Notes: a model not told the origin generated them from the letters alone. DNA of 36,824 nt from Pseudorhodoplanes sp. (GCA_013388965.1 JACAEG010000129.1:1-36824), one strand, 5' to 3'; numbered from the stretch's first letter, positions 17,412 to 25,288 are shown. A program made the numbers and translations.

Positions 17412-18695
17412 ATGGACATGCTGATCTTGATGGGTGGCTTCGCGGTGCTATGCCTGATGGGCGTGCCGGTTGCCTATGCGCTCGGTCTCGCGGCCATTCT
17501 CGCCGCGCTCTGGCTGGACCTTCCGCTTGAAGCGGTCATGCTGAAAACGTCCGACGGAATGGACGATTTCGCTCTGCTGGCGATCCCGTTCTTCATCCTC
17601 GCCGGCGGCATCATGGCGGAAGGCGGAATGGCGACGCGCCTGGTCAACCTGGCGAAGGTCTTTGTCGGGTTCATCAGAGGCGGCCTCTCGCTCGTGAACA
17701 TTCTCGCCTCGACGATGTTCGGCTGCATCTCCGGTTCGTCCGTTGCGGATACCGCCGCGATCGGCTCGGTGATGATCCCGCAGATGGTGAAGGCGGGATA
17801 TCCGCGCCTGTTCGCGGTGAATGTCACGATCGCCGGATCGCTGCAGCCTCTGCTGATCCCGCCTTCGCACAATGCCGTGATCTATTCGCTGGCGGCGGGC
17901 GGAACCATCTCGGTCGCCCATCTCTTCATCGCGGGAATCATTCCGGGACTTCTGCTCGGCCTCTCCCTGATGTCGCTGTGCTTCTATATCGCGCGCCGCG
18001 ACAATTTTCCGAAAGGAGACGTGATTCCGCTCGGTCAGGCCTTGAAGATCGCGGGCGAGGCGTTCTGGGGACTGCTGACCGTCGTCATCATCATCGGCGG
18101 CATCCTGAGCGGAATCTTCACGCCGACCGAATCGGCCGCGGTGGCCTGCGTCTATTCGTTTTTCGTCACGATGTTCATCTATCGCGACTACAAGTGGCAT
18201 GAATTGCCTCTGCTGATCGGGCGCGTCGTGCGGACCGTCGGCATGGTGATGATCATGATCGGGTTCTCGGTCGCTTTCGGCTACATGATGGCGATCATGC
18301 AGGTGCCCGCCAAGGCGACCGCGTTCTTCCTCACCATCGCCGACAACAAGTACACACTGCTCCTGCTGATCAATGTCCTGCTGCTGGTGCTCGGAACGTT
18401 CATGGACCTCGCGCCGATGCTGCTGATCTGCACGCCGATCTTCCTGCCGGTCATCAAGCAGTTCGGGATCGATCCCGTTCACTTCGGGATGATCATGATC
18501 CTCAATCTCGGAATCGGACTGTTGACGCCTCCGGTGGGTCCGACACTGGCGGTCGGATGCGCGATCGGAAAAGTGTCGATGGAAGCGGTCTCGCGGAGCA
18601 TCCTGATCTTCTATATCCCGATGCTCATCGTGCTCATGCTCGTTACCTATATCCCGGCGCTGTCGCTGTGGCTGCCGCGCGTCCTGCTGAACTGA
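17412..18695 (+). CDS. dctM: TRAP transporter large permease (DctM family)
   Basis: GVPVAYALGLAAILAALWL...AIPFFILAGGIMAEGGMATRLVNLAKVFVGFIRGGLSLVNILASTMFGCISGSSVADTAAIGSVMIPQM. Confidence 0.95.
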   Translation: MDMLILMGGFAVLCLMGVPVAYALGLAAILAALWLDLPLEAVMLKTSDGMDDFALLAIPFFILAGGIMAEGGMATRLVNLAKVFVGFIRGGLSLVNILASTMFGCISGSSVADTAAIGSVMIPQMVKAGYPRLFAVNVTIAGSLQPLLIPPSHNAVIYSLAAGGTISVAHLFIAGIIPGLLLGLSLMSLCFYIARRDNFPKGDVIPLGQALKIAGEAFWGLLTVVIIIGGILSGIFTPTESAAVACVYSFFVTMFIYRDYKWHELPLLIGRVVRTVGMVMIMIGFSVAFGYMMAIMQVPAKATAFFLTIADNKYTLLLLINVLLLVLGTFMDLAPMLLICTPIFLPVIKQFGIDPVHFGMIMILNLGIGLLTPPVGPTLAVGCAIGKVSMEAVSRSILIFYIPMLIVLMLVTYIPALSLWLPRVLLN

Positions 18696-18705
18696 AGACG
18701 CCTGT

Positions 18706-18849
18706 TCACGAGACGAGCCAGCTCACGACGAAGCCGATCACCACGAGCGCAGTGCCGATCACGAGCACAGCGAGCACAGGCCTGTCCAGGAAACCCTGCC
18801 GCGCCTCGACCGCCGTCTCTTCGATTCGTCCGTCTGCCGTCTTGCGCAT
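18706..18849 (-). CDS. Small single-TM hypothetical protein (47 aa)
   Basis: MRKTADGRIEETAVEARQGFLDRPVLAVLVIGTALVVIGFVVSWLVS; preceded by an exact EcfG-type promoter motif. Confidence 0.65.
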   Translation of the reverse strand: MRKTADGRIEETAVEARQGFLDRPVLAVLVIGTALVVIGFVVSWLVS

Positions 18850-18882
18850 CGCGCTTCTCCCGCGTTGAGGTGCCTGCCGGTC

Positions 18883-18907
18883 AACGTGCAGCGCGTTCGC
18901 CTGTTCC
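18883..18907 (-). promoter_or_regulatory. Putative sigma-EcfG promoter (minus strand) for the 47-aa TM protein
   Basis: Minus strand GGAAC-AGGCGAACGCGCTGCA-CGTT (N16). Confidence 0.75.
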
Positions 18908-18925
18908 GTTTTGCTGTTCCCGCAC

Positions 18926-18950
18926 GGAACTTTTTGCACAAGTCGGTGTT
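18926..18950 (+). promoter_or_regulatory. Putative sigma-EcfG promoter (near-consensus) for the DUF3309 gene
   Basis: GGAAC-TTTTTGCACAAGTCGG-TGTT (N16; one mismatch in the -10). Confidence 0.6.
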
Positions 18951-19008
18951 GCCAAACGTCACAGGGGCGGGGCGCCCCAGAAATTGGTGACGACTTAGGA
19001 GATACGTC

Positions 19009-19167
19009 ATGTCACTCGGCACAATTCTGCTGATCATCCTGATTTTGATTTTGGTCGGCGCTTTTCCGGGGTGGGGCTACAGCCGCGGTTGGGGCTATGG
19101 TCCGTCCGGCATCGTTGGCGTCATTCTGGTTGTGGTTCTGATCCTCGTTCTGCTTGGACGGATCTGA
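19009..19167 (+). CDS. DUF3309 family small membrane protein
   Basis: MSLGTILLIILILILVGAFPGWGYSRGWGYGPSGIVGVILVVVLILVLLGRI. Confidence 0.88.
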   Translation: MSLGTILLIILILILVGAFPGWGYSRGWGYGPSGIVGVILVVVLILVLLGRI

Positions 19168-19196
19168 TCGACAGCCATTCGGCGAGGGAAACAAAC

Positions 19197-19223
19197 AAGG
19201 CCGCCCGCGAGGGCGGCCTTTGT
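19197..19223 (+). terminator. Rho-independent terminator-like hairpin after the DUF3309 gene
   Basis: AAGGCCGCCC-GCGA-GGGCGGCCTT followed by TGT. Confidence 0.75.
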
Positions 19224-19264
19224 CACTGGAGATGCCGCAGAAAACGGAACCCCGGGTCAAGCGG

Positions 19265-19642
19265 CTACGTCACGCAACGGCCGCTCTCGCGCGCCAGCGG
19301 AGACCGCGTGATCGAGCTGACGACCGGCTCGCAGGCCACCGGCAGCTTGTTTTCCGTCCGTGACGGCCCTGGACCCGGAATATCGCGCACCGGGGTGAGC
19401 GGAGGGCGCACCCGCTCGCGATTCGCAAGTCCCGGAGAATGGAACGGGCGTTCGGCCTCGATCTGCAGCCGATCGCCCTTGCCGGACCGGTCGACGACCT
19501 GTTCGAAATGCGCCGCGCCGCTCTGGCTCAGCGCGGCCGACGGACGGGCCCAGTCAAGCGGCGAGCCAGCCAGTTCAAGGACCGCGGCCGTGACAATGCC
19601 GCCAACGATGTAGGGTGCAAGATTCGGTGCAAGACGGCCCAT
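19265..19642 (-). CDS. Hypothetical protein with N-terminal TM/signal segment
   Basis: MGRLAPNLAPYIVGGIVTAAVLELAGSPLDWARPSAALS...; exact EcfG-type motif upstream. Confidence 0.65.
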   Translation of the reverse strand: MGRLAPNLAPYIVGGIVTAAVLELAGSPLDWARPSAALSQSGAAHFEQVVDRSGKGDRLQIEAERPFHSPGLANRERVRPPLTPVRDIPGPGPSRTENKLPVACEPVVSSITRSPLARESGRCVT

Positions 19643-19708
19643 GACTGATCCCTCGATGCCCCCGAACCCCGTTCGCTGCGTGTAACCCCTGTACGTACTC
19701 CGCCAAGC

Positions 19709-19733
19709 AACGCGCGCTGCAAGGCTTGGTTCC
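19709..19733 (-). promoter_or_regulatory. Putative sigma-EcfG promoter (minus strand) for the 19265-19642 gene
   Basis: Minus strand GGAAC-CAAGCCTTGCAGCGCG-CGTT (N16). Confidence 0.75.
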
Positions 19734-19910
19734 TGTCAGGCCTTGGGCCGCCGCTTCCGGAGAAAAAAGCCGAGGAACATCGCCGTCGCTCCGGCGTTAT
19801 TCCGGCGACCGGCTGATCCCCTCCCCCCGTGCTTGGCCGGTCAATGGGCGTAGCCGGTTCCCCCGCCGGCTACGCCATTTTCTTGTGCGATCGGCCGATC
19901 GCATGCGCGT

Positions 19911-19935
19911 GGAACCCGGTTGCACACGCGGCGTT
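19911..19935 (+). promoter_or_regulatory. Putative sigma-EcfG promoter for the YqjD-like/YqjE-like gene pair
   Basis: GGAAC-CCGGTTGCACACGCGG-CGTT (N16), 34 bp before the ATG. Confidence 0.75.
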
Positions 19936-19969
19936 GAAGTTCCGAGCTTGCAAACACGGCGAGGATGAC

Positions 19970-20416
19970 ATGCCCAGGCGCACAACAAAGAACGGCCGCA
20001 CCCCGGCAACCGCAGAGATGGCCGAAATCAACGCCCTGCTGGGCGATCTCGAACAGCGCCTGGCGCGCGTGAGCGCGGTCGCCGCGCAGGAGGGCTCGTC
20101 CGCCGCGTCGGCAACCGCATCGGCTGCGGACAATATCAGCCGGGCCGTGGTGGATGCGCTGATCGGCATGGCCGATCGCGTGCGCGAAAGCGCGGGCCTC
20201 ATCTCCGAGGACGTCGCGGGCCGGCTTCGCGACAACGCGGTCGAGGCCGGCGGGCGCATGAGCAGGACCGCGCGAAATGTCGCGGACGACGCCTTCCGGT
20301 TCGGCACCGGCGCCATCAGGCGAATCGCCGACCAGGCCGAACAGCGGCCGCTGCTTACGCTCGCGATTGCGGCCGGCGTCGGCTATCTCGCGGGCCTTGC
20401 CGGCCGCCGTCACTAA
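19970..20416 (+). CDS. Hypothetical protein resembling DUF883/ElaB-YqjD type (helical, C-terminal hydrophobic anchor)
   Basis: MPRRTTKNGRTPATAEMAEINALLGDLEQRLARVSA...EQRPLLTLAIAAGVGYLAGLAGRRH. Confidence 0.75.
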   Translation: MPRRTTKNGRTPATAEMAEINALLGDLEQRLARVSAVAAQEGSSAASATASAADNISRAVVDALIGMADRVRESAGLISEDVAGRLRDNAVEAGGRMSRTARNVADDAFRFGTGAIRRIADQAEQRPLLTLAIAAGVGYLAGLAGRRH

Positions 20417-20431
20417 CCAGGGGCAGTTTCG

Positions 20432-20824
20432 ATGTCGCTCGTCCAATATGCCGCCGCCAGGGTCGGCCGGGCGGCCTCGCGCGTGGCGAAGCTCGCCGGC
20501 GGCTATCTTGCCGCAGGCGTGCTGCTGCTCGTCGGGATCGGCTATGCATCGACGGCCGCGGTCATGGCGCTCGAGACGGCCATCGGTCCGGCGGGCGCGC
20601 GTTTCGTGCTCGCAGCCTTCTACATGCTCTGCGGCGCCGCAATCATCGTTGCGATGCGCTGGCGCGAGAATCCCTCCGCAGCCGCTTCCGAAAGCGAACA
20701 GAGCGCGGGCGACAAGCCCCGCGCCCTGAATCTTGCGATGCTGCTCGAAGCCCTGATGCTGGGCTTCTCGATGTCGTCGTCGCGAGCGCCTGGCCGCAAG
20801 CCGCCGACCAGGCGCCGCCGCTGA
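20432..20824 (+). CDS. Phage-holin-family/YqjE-like membrane protein
   Basis: Two hydrophobic segments (LAAGVLLLVGIGYASTAAVMAL; FVLAAFYMLCGAAIIVAM); 15 bp downstream of the YqjD-like gene. Confidence 0.7.
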   Translation: MSLVQYAAARVGRAASRVAKLAGGYLAAGVLLLVGIGYASTAAVMALETAIGPAGARFVLAAFYMLCGAAIIVAMRWRENPSAAASESEQSAGDKPRALNLAMLLEALMLGFSMSSSRAPGRKPPTRRRR

Positions 20825-21625
20825 TCAGCTTGCGCGGCGCTCGCTCCGCTTCGCCTTCCGCTCGAAGAACAGCGCCTGGCTGACCACCGCCGAAATGGTG
20901 GCCGGCTGGAAGGGCTTGGGGATGAGGAAGGCCGGCTCCGGCCGCTCGCCGGTGAGGAAGCGCTCCGGATAGGCCGTGATGAAGATCACCGGCACCTCGA
21001 AGGTGCGCAGCAACTCGTTGACGGCATCGAGGCCGGAGCTCCCGTCCGCGAGCTGGATATCGGCAAGGATGAGACCGGGTCGCTTGGGCTTCGCGAGCGC
21101 GACCGCTTCCGCATGCGTGCGCGCGATGCCGATCACGCGATGACCGAGCCCCTGGACGAGGCCTTCGAGGTCCATGGCAATGAAAGGCTCGTCCTCGATG
21201 ATGAGGACGTCGGTCGCGATCTCCGCTGCCAGTTCGCGGCCGGATTCCTCGACAAGCTGCGTCAGATCTCGCGTATCGACGTCGAGAATCTGGGCGGCGT
21301 CCGCCTCCGAAAAGCCCTCGAGCGCGATCAGCAGAAAGGCCTGGCGCGGACGGGAGGTAATCTGGGCGATCCGCTGATCGATCGGCAATCCGCGATCGGC
21401 CATGTCGGGCGCATTGTTCACCGACACCGAATTCCAGATTTTCGTGAACAGCCGGTAGAGCGCGACCCGCGGCTCGAGCGCGCCGTCAAGAACGCCGGGA
21501 TCCCCGATGAGGGCTTCGAGCGTTGCCGCCACATAGCTGTCTCCGGAGCCCTGGCTGCCGGTGAGCGCGCGGGCATAACGACGCAAAAAAGGCAAATGAA
21601 GTGCAACGGCCTGGGATGTGGACAC
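20825..21625 (-). CDS. phyR: General stress response regulator PhyR (sigma-like domain + receiver)
   Basis: N-terminal sigma-like domain (FLRRYARALTGSQGSGDSYVAATLEAL...) and C-terminal receiver (DVLIIEDEPFIAMDLEGLVQGLGHRVIGIARTHAEAVALAKPKRPGLILADIQLADGSSGLDAV). Confidence 0.96.
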   Translation of the reverse strand: MSTSQAVALHLPFLRRYARALTGSQGSGDSYVAATLEALIGDPGVLDGALEPRVALYRLFTKIWNSVSVNNAPDMADRGLPIDQRIAQITSRPRQAFLLIALEGFSEADAAQILDVDTRDLTQLVEESGRELAAEIATDVLIIEDEPFIAMDLEGLVQGLGHRVIGIARTHAEAVALAKPKRPGLILADIQLADGSSGLDAVNELLRTFEVPVIFITAYPERFLTGERPEPAFLIPKPFQPATISAVVSQALFFERKAKRSERRAS

Positions 21626-21698
21626 GAAAAGACCCTCCCGCTGTGATCCACGAAGTTACCCGCATTAATCCCCCACCTCAAAAAAAGTTCCGAGGCCG

Positions 21699-21723
21699 GG
21701 AACATTCGAAATTTGCTGGCGTT
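21699..21723 (+). promoter_or_regulatory. Putative sigma-EcfG promoter of nepR-ecfG (autoregulatory)
   Basis: GGAAC-ATTCGAAATTTGCTGG-CGTT (N16). Confidence 0.85.
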
Positions 21724-21796
21724 ATCCGGGTGTTCACGCAGGCAGGGGGCCTCAATCCTGGGACTATTGTCTCAGAAGGGTCGGGGGAAACGAGAG

Positions 21797-22036
21797 ATGA
21801 CGGACGACAAGCCAGGCAAACCCGAACAGCCAATGACCATGCACCAGAATCCTCAGAAAGACGGGGCCCGGCTGAGCAAGGAGATTCAAGCACGAATCGG
21901 CCAGCAGCTGCGCTCCATGTACGACGACGTCGTCAAGGAAGGCGTCCCCAGCCGTTTCGCCGCGCTGATCGAGCAGATCGAGAATTCCGACGACCAGCCC
22001 AAGGACACGGACAGCAGCAAGGGATCGCGCGGATGA
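21797..22036 (+). CDS. nepR: Anti-sigma factor NepR
   Basis: LSKEIQARIGQQLRSMYDDVVKEGVPSRFAALIEQIE; located between phyR and ecfG; stop overlaps the ecfG start (ATGA). Confidence 0.93.
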   Translation: MTDDKPGKPEQPMTMHQNPQKDGARLSKEIQARIGQQLRSMYDDVVKEGVPSRFAALIEQIENSDDQPKDTDSSKGSRG

Positions 22037-22584
22037 AGATCGACCCGCATCTGCGCGACGCCGTGCTGGCCGCTGTGCCGAGCCTCCGCGCCTTCGCGAT
22101 TTCGCTGTCCGGCAATGTCGACCGGGCCGACGATCTCGTGCAGGAAACCATGCTGCGGGCGCTCGCCAACATCCATTCCTTCCAGCCCGGCACCAACATG
22201 TCCGCATGGCTGTTCACCATCCTGCGGAACCTGTTTCGCTCCGAATACCGCAAGCGCCGGCGCGAGGTCGAGGATGCCGACGGCAGCTATGCAGCCAACC
22301 TGAAATCCCAGCCCGAGCAGAACGCCAAGGTGGAATACAACGAGCTGCGCGAGGCGCTCGCCAAGCTGCCCGCAGACCAGCGCGAGGCGCTCATTCTCGT
22401 CGGCGCCTCCGGCTTTTCCTATGAGGAAGCCGCCGCGATCTCGGGCTGCGCCGTGGGCACGATCAAGAGTCGCGTGAATCGCGCGCGCAACCGGCTGGCC
22501 GAGATGATGTCGCTGGACAGCGCCGAGGATTTCGGTCCGGACCGCGAGACTCAAGCCGTGATGGGCGGCACTCATCGCAGATAA
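22033..22584 (+). CDS. ecfG: RNA polymerase sigma factor EcfG (ECF15)
   Basis: VPSLRAFAISLSGNVDRADDLVQETMLRALANIHSFQPGTNMSAWLFTILRNLFRSEYRKRRREVED...LPADQREALILVGASGFSYEEAAAISGCAVGTIKSRVNRAR. Confidence 0.95.
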   Translation: MKIDPHLRDAVLAAVPSLRAFAISLSGNVDRADDLVQETMLRALANIHSFQPGTNMSAWLFTILRNLFRSEYRKRRREVEDADGSYAANLKSQPEQNAKVEYNELREALAKLPADQREALILVGASGFSYEEAAAISGCAVGTIKSRVNRARNRLAEMMSLDSAEDFGPDRETQAVMGGTHRR

Positions 22585-22598
22585 CCGCGGGGCGGGTC

Positions 22599-23051
22599 AT
22601 GGCAAGGAAAAGGCAGCGCCGTCGCGAAACCGCGACGGCCATCGGTGCGGGCTTTCAGGAGCAGTTCAGCAGGATCGCAACGGTCATCGCGCAGAATGCT
22701 GGCAGGCCTGCGACCTTCCTGGCTGCCATTGCGCTGATCGTGGCCTGGGCCCTGAGCGGCCCGCTCTTCGGCTTCAGCGACACGTGGCAGCTCGTCATCA
22801 ATACCTCGACGACAATCGTGACGTTCCTGATGGTGTTCCTCATTCAGAACACCCAGAATCGCGACACGATGGCGCTGCAGATCAAGCTTGCGGAGCTGAT
22901 CTGCGCGGTCGATGGCGCCAAGAACAGGATCGCGACCGCCGAAGACCTGTCGGAAGGCGATCTTGAGCAGCTTCACAAGCATTATCGATCGCAGGCGGAC
23001 GCGACCCTGGAAAGCCTCGAGCAGCGCCGCAAGGAAAAGAGCCGGCACTGA
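22599..23051 (+). CDS. Low-affinity iron permease family small membrane protein
   Basis: FLAAIALIVAWALSGPLFGFSDTWQLVINTSTTIVTFLMVFLIQNTQNRDTMALQIKLAELI, typical of this family. Confidence 0.88.
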   Translation: MARKRQRRRETATAIGAGFQEQFSRIATVIAQNAGRPATFLAAIALIVAWALSGPLFGFSDTWQLVINTSTTIVTFLMVFLIQNTQNRDTMALQIKLAELICAVDGAKNRIATAEDLSEGDLEQLHKHYRSQADATLESLEQRRKEKSRH

Positions 23052-23078
23052 GCGCGCGTTCCGGCTGACGATGCAACA

Positions 23079-23429
23079 CTAGCTGAGAGCCGCTTTCACG
23101 CTGGCCAGCACGTCGGCGAGATGCTCGATGCGATAGGGCTTTTGCAGCACGGGCTGCGACCGCCACGCTTCGTCGATGCTCTCGCCGCCATAGCCGGTGC
23201 AGAAGACGACCGGAATTCCCCTGTTTCTCATTGCTTCCGCGACGGGATAGACCGGTTCTCCGGCCAGATTAACGTCGAGCAGCGAGGCATCGGCCGCGCA
23301 TTCCTGCGCAAGCTGCAGCGCCTCGCTCAAGCGCGAAGCGGAGCCCGCGATTTCGCAACCCAGTTCGGCCAGCATATCCTCGGCCAGCATCAGAATCGCA
23401 GCGTCGTCCTCAACGACGAAGATGCGCAT
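23079..23429 (-). CDS. Single-domain response regulator
   Basis: MRIFVVEDDAAILMLAEDMLAELGCEIAGSASRLSEALQLAQECAADASLLDVNLAG...IPVVFCTGYGGESIDEAWRSQPVLQKPYRIEHL. Confidence 0.92.
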   Translation of the reverse strand: MRIFVVEDDAAILMLAEDMLAELGCEIAGSASRLSEALQLAQECAADASLLDVNLAGEPVYPVAEAMRNRGIPVVFCTGYGGESIDEAWRSQPVLQKPYRIEHLADVLASVKAALS

Positions 23430-23603
23430 TCCCCTTACGTCTGCATTATCAGTCAACGTGACCGTTCGCCCCCGCTTCACCACACGTGCAAGATACGCTT
23501 TGCGTGCGGCGGGGCAAGCGTGGTGCGCCCCTTGCGCTCGAACGGCGAACGAACCGAAAATTCTGATCCCGCAGCTGGAGTGTTCTGGACAATTTCTGGG
23601 GAA

Positions 23604-23679
23604 TGGTGCCGCAAGAGGGATTCGAACCCCCGACCCCCTCATTACGAATGAGGTGCTCTACCAGCTGAGCTATTGCGGC
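23604..23679 (-). tRNA. tRNA-Thr (anticodon CGU), CCA encoded
   Basis: Minus strand GCCGCAATAGCTCAGCTGGTAGAGCACCTCATTCGTAATGAGGGGGTCGGGGGTTCGAATCCCTCTTGCGGCACCA; complete cloverleaf, loop TTCGTAA. Confidence 0.97.
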
Positions 23680-23731
23680 CCGCAGGCGGTTCCTGATACC
23701 GGGCGAACCCGCAAATGACAAGCGATACGGC

Positions 23732-25276
23732 TCAACCGAACAGCCGCCAGCGCTTTTGCGGCGGAGGCTCGTCCAGTTCGGGATCGGGTTCGGGACCCGG
23801 ATCGTCCGGGACCTGCACCACCGGAACAATTTGATGGGCCTTGGCGGGCGGAGGCATGCCCGGAGGTTCGGGGCGCTTGGGTGCCGGCTCTGCCGCAGGC
23901 GGCTCGGCGGCAACGGGGCTTTCCGGCGCCGACGCTGCTTCCTCGGCGTCGATGGCCGGAATGTCCAACGGCTCTCCGGCGGGCGGCTCGGTCGCGATCA
24001 TCGGCGGCGGAGCCACCCACTGCAACGCATCGATTTTGCCGCTGACGGGCGAGACCGGAAGCCATCGCTCGAAGGTCATGCCATCGGCCGTCCAGGCGGG
24101 GTCGCGCGCCGCACGCAAGGCCCGGCGCATCCATTCCCGGGCGCGACCCCGGTCGCCATGTTCGCGCTCCTCGATTTCGGCCATCAGCAGGGCGACACGG
24201 CGCGTCGGCTGCGTCAGCAGAGGCGCGATCGCGTCGCGCGCCTCGGCAAACTCGCCCGCATCGATGGCCGCGCGCGCGACCGCCAGCGCGCTCTCGGCAT
24301 GCCCCGGCTGCTTCGCTGCCAATGTGCGTGCGCGCGCGAGGCGTTCGCGCGCCGAATCGCCGAACCGCAGATTCGAGTAAACGTCCGCGAGGTCCGGATG
24401 CGGCGAGGCGGTCCAGGCCTTTTCGATGGTTGACGACGCCCTGCGCAGCTCTCCCGCCTCCGCGAGAAAACGACCCGCCAGCGCTGCTGCGGGGACCAGA
24501 TCGGGCGCCAGCTTCACGGCCTCCAGCGCCAGCGTCCTGGCGCGATCGCGATCCGATTGCTCGAGCGACAGCGCCTGCGCAGTCAGCAACACCGCACGGC
24601 GGCGACGATAGGTCGGCTTGTCGATCGCACCGGCCATGCGGTCGCGCTCGAGGCTTTCGAGGGCTCCCTCCCAGTCGCCCGCCGCGCAACGCAGCTGCAT
24701 CACCGCCTGCCCTGCCCAGGCGAGCGACGGCGCCGCTTTTGCCGCTTCCTCGGCATAGAGCCGCGCGGCAGCATAATCGCCCCGGCGTTGCGCCTCGATG
24801 AACAGCCCCCGCAACCCGAGAAGCCGCGTGTCGGCATGCTGCGCCATCGCGCGGAAGTTCTCCTCGGCGGACGCAGTGTCGCCGGTGAGCTGTGCCGTCT
24901 GGGCGGCAAGCAGCAGCGTCAATGGCTGACCCGGCGCGAGCCGCCTGGCGGCGTCGGCATGCCTTCGCGCGCCACCGGCATCGCCCGCGCCGACCGCGAT
25001 CAGTCCGCGCGACAAGGCGAGCAGTCCCTGCTCTCCGCGCCGCCTTCGCAGCGCCTCCGCGACCCGGCGCGGCGCATGCCAGGTGTGATGCAGGATCATC
25101 CAGATCGCGACCGCCAGCACGACCAAGGTGATGAGCGCGGCGATCGCGACCGTGACCGAAGTCTCCGCGCGCCAGTTCTCGAGCGTGATGGAAACCTCGC
25201 CCGGACGATCCGCAAGAACGATGAGTCCTGCGGCGACGAGCGCCATACCTGCCATATAGAGAAGAACCCGGATCAT
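23732..25276 (-). CDS. hemY: HemY N-terminal-domain TPR membrane protein
   Basis: MIRVLLYMAGMALVAAGLIVLADRPGEVSITLENWRAETSVTVAIAALITLVVLAVAIW followed by TPR-like repeats; adjacent to hemDC. Confidence 0.9.
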   Translation of the reverse strand: MIRVLLYMAGMALVAAGLIVLADRPGEVSITLENWRAETSVTVAIAALITLVVLAVAIWMILHHTWHAPRRVAEALRRRRGEQGLLALSRGLIAVGAGDAGGARRHADAARRLAPGQPLTLLLAAQTAQLTGDTASAEENFRAMAQHADTRLLGLRGLFIEAQRRGDYAAARLYAEEAAKAAPSLAWAGQAVMQLRCAAGDWEGALESLERDRMAGAIDKPTYRRRRAVLLTAQALSLEQSDRDRARTLALEAVKLAPDLVPAAALAGRFLAEAGELRRASSTIEKAWTASPHPDLADVYSNLRFGDSARERLARARTLAAKQPGHAESALAVARAAIDAGEFAEARDAIAPLLTQPTRRVALLMAEIEEREHGDRGRAREWMRRALRAARDPAWTADGMTFERWLPVSPVSGKIDALQWVAPPPMIATEPPAGEPLDIPAIDAEEAASAPESPVAAEPPAAEPAPKRPEPPGMPPPAKAHQIVPVVQVPDDPGPEPDPELDEPPPQKRWRLFG

Positions 25277-25288
25277 GCGGCGCGCATC

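Noticed and set aside
19246-19271. GGAAC-N17-CGTC on the plus strand
   Set aside because: -10 mismatch and no plus-strand gene downstream in that orientation.
21666-21691. Possible minus-strand EcfG promoter for phyR (GGAAC at 21687-21691)
   Set aside because: The box 16-17 nt downstream reads GATT/ATTA rather than CGTT, so only the -35 matches. Biologically plausible, but not supportable from sequence alone.
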